Positions 33,616 through 38,896 of a DNA stretch of 38,896 bases are shown here, one piece after another (the first letter of the stretch is position 1; every line of letters starts with the position of its first letter). Both the position numbers and the translations under genes were made by a program. Under the pieces are notes generated by a model. The model was not told the origin of the DNA, did not search any database, and saw nothing but the letters and a program-made list of their open reading frames with translations. This DNA is from Chloroflexota bacterium (GTDB lineage Bacteria; Chloroflexota; Dehalococcoidia; Lucifugimonadales; UBA3495): assembly GCA_022568195.1 (NCBI GenBank), contig JADFFS010000013.1, positions 1-38,896 of the forward strand, read 5' to 3'.

Positions 33616-35472
33616 CTAGCTACCGCCGGAGCTGCTGTTCTCCCGTTTCTTCTCAGCCTGGTCCAGGTGCACGGCAGTGTTGATGATGCCCAGGTGAGAG
33701 AAGGCTTGGGGGAAATTCCCCAACATTTGACCGGATACGGGGTCGATCTCTTCGCTCATGAGGCCCAGATCGTTGGAGTAAGACAGAATTTTCTCAAACA
33801 GAACGCGGGCGCGGTCTATCTCGCCGAGCAATATCAGGTCATCCACCAGCCAGAAGGTGCAAATGACGAATATGCCTTCGTCGCCGCCCAGCCCGTCATC
33901 GAAATCTTTATAACGGTATACAAAGCCTTGAGGCGATGTCAACTCGGATTCCACCGCACGTATAGTGGCCAACATCCTCGGATCATCCGCTTTTATGAAG
34001 CCGACCAACGGAAACATCAAATTGGCGGCGTCCAGTGTGCTGCTGCCGTAGGCTTGGACGAAGGCGCCTCGTTGCTGGTCGAATCCCTTGGCCAGAATCT
34101 CCTCGCGAATCTCTGTCCTGACTCGCCGCCACAGGTCAACATCGCCGGGTAGATGCAGCGCCCGGGCGGCTTTGATGGCCCGGTCCAGGGCCACCCAGCA
34201 CCAGACCTTGGAAAACACAAATTGCTGGCGTCCCGCCCTGGTTTCCCAAATGCCTTCGTCGGGCTCTCGCCAGTGGTCAAGGACGAAAAGGACAACCCGC
34301 AGAAGATACTCCCAGTACTCGGAGTCGATCTCGCCGACAAACTTCCGGTACAAATGCGCCGAGTCCAGAATCTCACCGTAAACGTCAAGCTGGAACTGGG
34401 AATACGCCCCGTTGCCGATGCGGACCGGCCGGGAATGCTGATACCCCATCATCTCCGGCAGCTCGATTTCGGTGAGCCGCTTCTCTCCCCCCAAGCCGTA
34501 CATTATCTGCAGGTCCCGAGCCCGTCCGGTCGAGGCCCATTCCAGCCACTCTTTAAACGCTCGGGCTTCGGCCGTATATCCCAGGATGAACAGCCCGTAG
34601 AGCGCGAAGGAGGCGTCCCTAATCCAGGTGAACCGGTAGTCCCAATTGCGTGAACCCCCGATCACCTCGGGGAGGGATGTGGTGGGAGCGGCGACCAGAC
34701 CCCCTGACGGCTCGTAGGTCAAGGCTTTGAGGGTCAATGCGCTGCGCAGCACGGCCTCTCGATTCTTGCCCGTGTAAGTGCATATCGAAGACCAATTCTC
34801 CCAGTAGCCGATGGTTTCGGCCAGCAATTGGCTGAGCTCGGCTTCGTCCCATGAATCCACTTCGTGGGAGAAACGATAGCGGTAGGCCACCACCGTCCAC
34901 ATTTTTTGGCCTGCGCTCAAATCACCTTCTGCAAGGAAGCCGTCGTCCACCACCCGGACCGGCGCGGAGCACCAAACTGAAATGGCGTCGGCGCCACCAT
35001 GGGCAAAGCCGGTATTTTCACTGGAGTGGTGAGCGTGGGGCACTATGCTGCCGTATTCGAACCTGGGATAACACTCCATCCTGTAGTGCACGCTGCCGCT
35101 GGAGCATTCCAAGACACGGACTATCTGCTGGTCGGGGGCTTGCTCCCGGGGTCCCATCTCGTGGGAGTGATCCCGAATCGGCATGAAGTCGGTTAGTGTG
35201 GCGGTCCCACTGTCGGTGACGAAGGTGGTTTCCAGGACGTTGGTACCGGGGATGTAGCGCCGCTCCACCGACTGGATGCCTGTGGGGGCTACCTGGAAAT
35301 AACCACCCTTGTCCCAGTCGAGGATGCGCCCGAAAATCGATGCGCTATCGAAACGAGGTAGACAACACCAATCGATTGACCCTGCTTTGGAAATCAGGGC
35401 GCAGGAGTGTAGGTCGCCGATGAGACCGTAATCTGCGATCGGGGGAGAATCTGTATGGGTAACCATATCCAT
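33616..35472 (-). CDS. GH15 family glycoside hydrolase, trehalase/glucoamylase-like
   Basis: About 618 residues from ATG 35472; the frame runs on to a TTG at 35565 but those 31 residues look unconserved. The N-terminal beta-domain has the DYGLIGDLHSCALIS start and SIDWCCLPRFDS. The (alpha/alpha)6 barrel shows RNWDYRFTWIRDASFALYGL, the acid region EPDEGIWETR, FSKVWCWVALDRA, and the C-terminal SEEIDPVSGQMLGNFPQAF with its conserved base region. These belong to GH15, whose bacterial members of this kind hydrolyse trehalose or alpha-glucosides. No signal peptide is seen, so it is likely cytoplasmic. Substrate cannot be fixed by eye. It is divergent from the FHA kinase. Confidence 0.87.
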   Translation of the reverse strand: MDMVTHTDSPPIADYGLIGDLHSCALISKAGSIDWCCLPRFDSASIFGRILDWDKGGYFQVAPTGIQSVERRYIPGTNVLETTFVTDSGTATLTDFMPIRDHSHEMGPREQAPDQQIVRVLECSSGSVHYRMECYPRFEYGSIVPHAHHSSENTGFAHGGADAISVWCSAPVRVVDDGFLAEGDLSAGQKMWTVVAYRYRFSHEVDSWDEAELSQLLAETIGYWENWSSICTYTGKNREAVLRSALTLKALTYEPSGGLVAAPTTSLPEVIGGSRNWDYRFTWIRDASFALYGLFILGYTAEARAFKEWLEWASTGRARDLQIMYGLGGEKRLTEIELPEMMGYQHSRPVRIGNGAYSQFQLDVYGEILDSAHLYRKFVGEIDSEYWEYLLRVVLFVLDHWREPDEGIWETRAGRQQFVFSKVWCWVALDRAIKAARALHLPGDVDLWRRVRTEIREEILAKGFDQQRGAFVQAYGSSTLDAANLMFPLVGFIKADDPRMLATIRAVESELTSPQGFVYRYKDFDDGLGGDEGIFVICTFWLVDDLILLGEIDRARVLFEKILSYSNDLGLMSEEIDPVSGQMLGNFPQAFSHLGIINTAVHLDQAEKKRENSSSGGS

Positions 35473-35942
35473 CTGGTAGGCAGTGGTGCGGCCTAGTCCG
35501 AACTCCCCGCGGGAGCCGCCATCCGGCCGCGCGGCGGGCTGACAGTTCCGTGAGATTTGATTCAAAAATCAAACAGCTTGGCAGCGAATGTACTGGAAGA
35601 CAAACCCAGTGTCAACGAGACTTGAATACGGGTTACGACCTCCTGACGTCGACCGAATTTTGCGATGGTCCGGCCGGACTATGAAATTGGCTGGCCTGGG
35701 AAAGACGCCGTGGCCCACATACGGTTTGGACTTTGCCGGACTGATTGCCTATCACCGCCGGGCATTTGGCGGCGGCCGTGGTTTTGCACGTTGAACTATG
35801 GACAGAGCGGAGGGGGTTAGCTAAAATAATTGCCACAAGGTGATCGGCGCGGGGCCCGGTTATCCGGCAGCGGCCGGAGTAGATTCCGTGCCAGAGTCGG
35901 CAGTACAAGCTGTCCATTCCCGCGCCCGACTGGTGATGTTCC
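35473..35942. other. Divergent intergenic region
   Basis: No gene is supported. It holds the FHA-kinase promoter at 35799-35827 and presumably the GH15 promoter, which I could not place. Confidence 0.45.
35799..35827 (+). promoter_or_regulatory. Sigma70-type promoter for the FHA kinase
   Basis: TGGACA at 35799-35804 (five of six), a 17-base spacer, and TAAAAT at 35822-35827 (five of six). Transcription would begin near 35834, leaving about 110 bases before the TTG start at 35943. Confidence 0.6.
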
Positions 35943-37232
35943 TTGAGCACAGCCTGGAGCCCCAGCGACCACGCCGTATTGATGGTAAAAGGCGGCCCCA
36001 ATGATGGCCGGACGATAATCCTGGCCAAGCCGACCATTTCCATGGGCCGGTTGCCCGATAACGACGTGGTGGTCAACGAGCCTGCGGTGTCCCGCAGGCA
36101 CGCCGAAATTTTCCGCACCGATGCCGGATATCAGTTGCGGGACCTGGGCACCACCAACGGAACATTCGTGAACGGCCGCAACATCGAGAGCGAACCCCAT
36201 CCGCTCATGGATGGCGACCAGATCTCGCTCTCCCGGACCGATATTTCCTTCATGTTTGGGCTGAATACGGCCAAAACGATACAAATACCCAGGGGGGAAA
36301 TCCCCGGTCAAGGGGTTGTGCTACCCGGAACCTTGGGCCAGCAGACCGGCAGTAGGGAGGAGAGGGCGGCCGAGCTTCAGGAAAATCTGAGACAGCTGGA
36401 GATCGCGTATCAGCAGGCTTCCAATCTTGCCCAAGAGCTGGCCGAGGAATACGCCTCCGACAATCGGGAAGAAGAGGAGTCCAGGCAGCGAGTGGCGGCC
36501 GAGGCGGCCAGGGAAGATGAACGGAAGCGGCTGGCCGAGGAGTTGCACGACGAAACCATGTCGGATCTGGCGGCCCTGTCTCTGGAAGTGGGCCTGCTGC
36601 GGCGCCAAGCCGGTAAGGTCTCCGAGGGCTCCCCGGGGGATATGCGAGACGTTGAGTCCAGCCTGGCAGAACTTGGCGGCAGGTTAAAGAAAACCAACGT
36701 CCGACTGAGGCAGATGGTCCAAGGCATTTTCCCGTCGGCCCTTACCGAGCGGGGTCTGGTTTTGGCCCTTCGCTCCTTCATGGAGGATCTGGCGAAGCGG
36801 CCTATCGGGAGTCCCGAACCGCTAAACCTCCGATTCCACGTGACGGGGTTCGATGACGACCGGTTGGAAAGCGATGTAGAGATTGGCTTGTACCGGGTGG
36901 TTCAGCAGGGCTTAAACAATGCCATCCAACACGCCCAGGCCAAAAACTTGGTGGTCGGTTTGACCTGGGGTGACGATGAAATCACCCTGTCCATCGCCGA
37001 CGACGGAGTCGGCTTCGATGTGGAAAACCCCAAGGAAAGCCCTTCATCCGGGCATTTCGGGCTGTCCAACCTGAACGACCGGATGGAGGCTATCCAGGGA
37101 ACCATGGAGATTACCTCTGTACCGTCCGAAGGCACGACGCTACGCGCTACCATCCCGTTCAAGTCCGGGACAACACGTTCCACGGAAACCCAGACATCCG
37201 GCTATCTTTTGAAACCGGCTCCGCCAGTCTGA
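35943..37232 (+). CDS. FHA domain - histidine kinase fusion
   Basis: A 429-residue cytoplasmic protein started at TTG 35943; the next ATG (35982) would cut the first FHA strand. The FHA domain shows GR (35-36), SRRH (50-53) and TTNGTFVNG (70-78), the residues that bind phosphothreonine. A coiled-coil linker (about 137-190) leads to HisKA_3 with H202 in EELHDE and a HATPase with N-box QQGLNNAIQHAQ and DDGVGFDV. FHA domains read Ser/Thr kinase output, so this enzyme may join a Ser/Thr kinase signal to a two-component route; which kinase is unknown. The kinase half is a paralogue of the hybrid kinase at 30359-31708. No receiver protein is encoded beside it. Confidence 0.9.
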   Translation: MSTAWSPSDHAVLMVKGGPNDGRTIILAKPTISMGRLPDNDVVVNEPAVSRRHAEIFRTDAGYQLRDLGTTNGTFVNGRNIESEPHPLMDGDQISLSRTDISFMFGLNTAKTIQIPRGEIPGQGVVLPGTLGQQTGSREERAAELQENLRQLEIAYQQASNLAQELAEEYASDNREEEESRQRVAAEAAREDERKRLAEELHDETMSDLAALSLEVGLLRRQAGKVSEGSPGDMRDVESSLAELGGRLKKTNVRLRQMVQGIFPSALTERGLVLALRSFMEDLAKRPIGSPEPLNLRFHVTGFDDDRLESDVEIGLYRVVQQGLNNAIQHAQAKNLVVGLTWGDDEITLSIADDGVGFDVENPKESPSSGHFGLSNLNDRMEAIQGTMEITSVPSEGTTLRATIPFKSGTTRSTETQTSGYLLKPAPPV

Positions 37233-37257
37233 CGGTCCACCGGCCGTTATTGAAGTC

Positions 37258-37704
37258 TTAGCGTTGTTTCTTTAGCTCGTCGATTGCCCGCAGCAACAGG
37301 CGCGGGTCGTGTCCCAACTCCACTGCCCTTCCGATGTCTTCCTGTGCCTCCGAGTCGTTGCCCAACAGGGTATAGGCCATGGCCCTACTGGCGTAGACCA
37401 ATCGGACCTGGGCGCGATCGGGGTTTAGCCGGATGGCCTCGGCGTAGTCTTGGACGGCCTTCTGGGGCTGGCCCAAAGCGAAGTAGGTCTGGCCCCGGTT
37501 GAAGTAGGCCACGGCGAAGCTGGAGTCCAGCCGGATGGCTTCATTGTATTCGGCCAGCGCTTCTTCGGCCTGCCCCCGCTCGAACAGCTTGACGCCGCTG
37601 CTGTTGTACCCCTGAGCGTCGGTGGGTCCGCCGCAGCCAGCTAGAAACAGGGCTAGGGCGATGAGGAAAAACAGCGTGCGTAAGCGTGCGGCTTGAAAAT
37701 GCAT
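37258..37704 (-). CDS. TPR lipoprotein
   Basis: A 148-residue protein. The N-terminal signal ends in lipobox LAGC (C24), so the mature protein is probably membrane-anchored outside the cell. Three to four tetratricopeptide repeats follow, e.g. AEEALAEYNEAIRLDSSFA and QKAVQDYAEAIRLNPDRA. TPRs bind partner proteins, here unknown. It starts five bases after the stop of the Phd-type antitoxin gene, an unusual companion, so the two may share a transcript. Confidence 0.82.
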   Translation of the reverse strand: MHFQAARLRTLFFLIALALFLAGCGGPTDAQGYNSSGVKLFERGQAEEALAEYNEAIRLDSSFAVAYFNRGQTYFALGQPQKAVQDYAEAIRLNPDRAQVRLVYASRAMAYTLLGNDSEAQEDIGRAVELGHDPRLLLRAIDELKKQR

Positions 37705-37709
37705 TTAAG

Positions 37710-38012
37710 TCAGGGGTCGAGTTCCACAAGGTGGCCCAGGTCTTTCTCCCGCTGGGAGTAGATTTCTTGAATTGCTCCCTCCAGGTCCCGGTCTTCGACG
37801 TCCCGCCAAGCCCCCACCAGGGCGAGGGCCCCTTGGGGGCGGAGCGAGGCCTCCCGGTCCTGCTCTAGACGCTCCAAGTCCTCTACGCTGACCAAAGCGG
37901 CCAACGGCTTGCCACGCCGTTCAATGATAACGTGCTGGCCGGCATAGGCGACCTCTGCCACCAATGCTGAAAGCTGCGCCTTTGCTTGTGCCGCACTTAC
38001 CCTCTTGACCAT
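37710..38012 (-). CDS. Phd/YefM-type antitoxin
   Basis: A 100-residue protein. Residues 1-65 match the Phd/YefM fold: VSAAQAKAQLSALVAEV, then HVIIERRGKPLAALVSVEDLE. These proteins bind DNA through the N-terminus and neutralise a toxin through the C-terminus. The expected toxin (Doc, YoeB or PIN type) is not encoded next to it: the downstream gene is a TPR lipoprotein. It may be an orphan or act on a distant toxin. ATG 38012 sits beside TTGACCA, a half-site like that in the palindrome at 38032-38045, so self-repression is likely. Confidence 0.8.
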   Translation of the reverse strand: MVKRVSAAQAKAQLSALVAEVAYAGQHVIIERRGKPLAALVSVEDLERLEQDREASLRPQGALALVGAWRDVEDRDLEGAIQEIYSQREKDLGHLVELDP

Positions 38013-38031
38013 GCATGCCCATCCTGCGTTG

Positions 38032-38045
38032 TGACCAATTGGTCA
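38032..38045. promoter_or_regulatory. Operator palindrome of the Phd-type gene
   Basis: TGACCAATTGGTCA is a perfect 14-base palindrome, 20 bases upstream of the start codon. The related half-sites TGACCA at 38006-38011 and ATTGGTCA at 38109-38116 flank it. Phd/YefM proteins repress their own promoter by binding such dyads. Confidence 0.55.
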
Positions 38046-38129
38046 TTTCGACCTATCGTACTTCAAACGAGGGATGACAGCGCCTAGCTCACCTGCGCCA
38101 TTCGGTCGATTGGTCAAGGGGCGTGGCGA

Positions 38130-38362
38130 TTAGCCTCGCAGCAACAATACGAACTCCTGGGGAGTCAATCGAGACTGCCGTAAGATGGATCGAAGGGTTC
38201 CAAGCGGTAGGGTCCGGTTGCCATGGATGGGCACAACCACCAAAGAATCCGCGCCGGGCTTGCGCAGATAGTGGTGGCTACCTCGGATGTGAGTGAGCTC
38301 AAAACCGCCTCTCCGCAGCGTCCGAGTACCTGCCTGCCGGTTACTCTTGGCAGGCGGGTCAT
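38130..38362 (-). pseudogene. hicA: hicA toxin gene with a one-base frameshift
   Basis: The natural start is ATG 38362, which overlaps the hicB stop as ATGA and gives MTRLPRVTGRQVL, the usual HicA start. After codon 13 (CTC, 38326-38324) the HicA reading continues in another frame, beginning at 38321: TLRRGGFELTHIRGSHHYLR, then VVPIHGNRTLPLGTLRSILR. Two bases (GG, 38323-38322) stand where a codon should be, so one base is missing. The catalytic histidine of the GSHH motif is intact in the second frame. HicA is a small mRNA-cleaving toxin. Either the gene is dead or the assembly has an error here. Confidence 0.78.
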
Positions 38363-38595
38363 CCCACCTGGATGTTAATGCACACCAGCTCGGCTTCGGC
38401 GCCGCCGGTAGGCACGGGCAAGCCTTGCTTTGCCGCAGCCTCCATGTACCCAAGGATGGCTTCCCGGGTGTTCCCTATCGCCTGTTCCTTAGTCTCTCCA
38501 TAGGTTGATAGGAGATCAAGGGCCGGCACATAGGTGACCCATAGACTTTCCTCTGGGTCCCACTCCAGCATGACCTGGAACGAGTGTTCGGCCAT
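38359..38595 (-). CDS. hicB: HicB-family antitoxin
   Basis: A 78-residue protein with the HicB fold: FQVMLEWDPEESLWVTYVPAL, a GETKEQAIGNTREAILGYME helix, and a short tail ending ELVCINIQVG. This HicB type lacks a C-terminal DNA-binding domain, so it is a partial-RNase-H-like antitoxin only. It binds and blocks HicA. GGGAG lies nine bases upstream of ATG 38595. It precedes hicA, with a four-base ATGA overlap. Confidence 0.85.
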   Translation of the reverse strand: MAEHSFQVMLEWDPEESLWVTYVPALDLLSTYGETKEQAIGNTREAILGYMEAAAKQGLPVPTGGAEAELVCINIQVG

Positions 38596-38705
38596 TTCGC
38601 GACTCCCTTTTCCTAACCGATTTCTTGACCAGACGAGGCGTGTTGGCTACTGCTCATCATACCCAGCTCCCTCCATCCGGTCAACGAGACTCTCCACGGC
38701 TACGG

Positions 38706-38896
38706 CTAAGGCCCCCAGTCGGGGTCGAAGTCGATAGCCGTGTTGTTGGTGAGGCGGGTCTGGCCAGAGCCGTCGGCGTTCATGACGTAAATTTCATGGT
38801 TGCCGTCTCTCGCCGACACGAAGGCAATTTGGCTTCCATCGGGAGACCAAACGGGCTCACCGTGCCTGGCTGGCTTGCTTGTGAGACGGACTTGGT
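38706..38896 (-). CDS. PD40/TolB-like beta-propeller protein, C-terminal fragment
   Basis: The frame is open at the right edge and ends with TAG at 38706-38708; about 62 residues are visible. They contain PD40 repeats: [20 protein letters not shown] and then [17 protein letters not shown], ending DFDPDWGP. Such repeats form beta-propellers of the TolB type, often extracytoplasmic. The N-terminus and any signal peptide are outside the window, so family and place are not settled. Confidence 0.8.
   Translation of the reverse strand, partial: QVRLTSKPARHGEPVWSPDGSQIAFVSARDGNHEIYVMNADGSGQTRLTNNTAIDFDPDWGP

Noticed and set aside
38363-38453. A 107-residue HicA starting at 38453
   Set aside because: Its first half runs inside hicB in another frame and lacks HicA residues; the true start is at 38362 with a frameshift.

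Overview
The window looks like a GC-rich chromosomal segment of a Chloroflexota bacterium, probably from the Dehalococcoidia/SAR202 side of the phylum. This is inferred from the gene mix and not proven: bacterial Shine-Dalgarno and sigma70-type signals, a kinase-STAND ATPase-cyclase fusion, a MoxR-DUF58-transglutaminase operon, GH15, and archaellum genes, which as far as I recall have been seen in bacteria mainly in Chloroflexota. No rRNA, tRNA, transposase or CRISPR array was seen.

Left part (1-13.3 kb): the end of a branched-chain aminotransferase gene, a DUF1326 protein, an alkyl-DHAP-synthase-like FAD enzyme, an enoyl-CoA hydratase, a 1504-residue protein (Ser/Thr kinase, AAA/STAND ATPase, helical repeats, class III cyclase), and an operon moxR - DUF58 - TgpA-like membrane transglutaminase. 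The kinase lacks the usual beta3 lysine but carries a lysine in the glycine-rich loop, as in WNK kinases. The transglutaminase domain appears to lack its catalytic cysteine.

Centre (13.8-31.7 kb): a bacterial archaellum locus. Two archaellin genes point right. A leftward operon carries the RecA-like regulator ArlH, the ATPase ArlI, the membrane platform ArlJ and a one-TM acidic protein; a repeat-containing lipoprotein gene follows. A single ArlF-like gene points right. A second leftward block reads: hybrid histidine kinase, receiver-only regulator, 2TM protein, LuxR-type regulator, archaellin 3, a 65-residue coiled-coil protein, a double-domain ArlD/E-like protein, an ArlG-like protein, and two 486-residue ArlF-like proteins with three extra beta-rich repeats each. 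The two-component genes run the same way as the structural genes and may control them. Two dyads with CTATG/CATAG half-sites lie upstream of archaellin 3. No prepilin peptidase gene or clear arlX is present.

Right part (32-38.9 kb): a soluble transhydrogenase gene downstream of a GH15 glycosidase gene, a divergent FHA-histidine kinase with a good sigma70-type promoter, a Phd-type antitoxin with a palindromic operator followed by a TPR lipoprotein, a hicBA pair in which hicA carries a one-base frameshift, and the end of a PD40 beta-propeller gene cut by the window edge.
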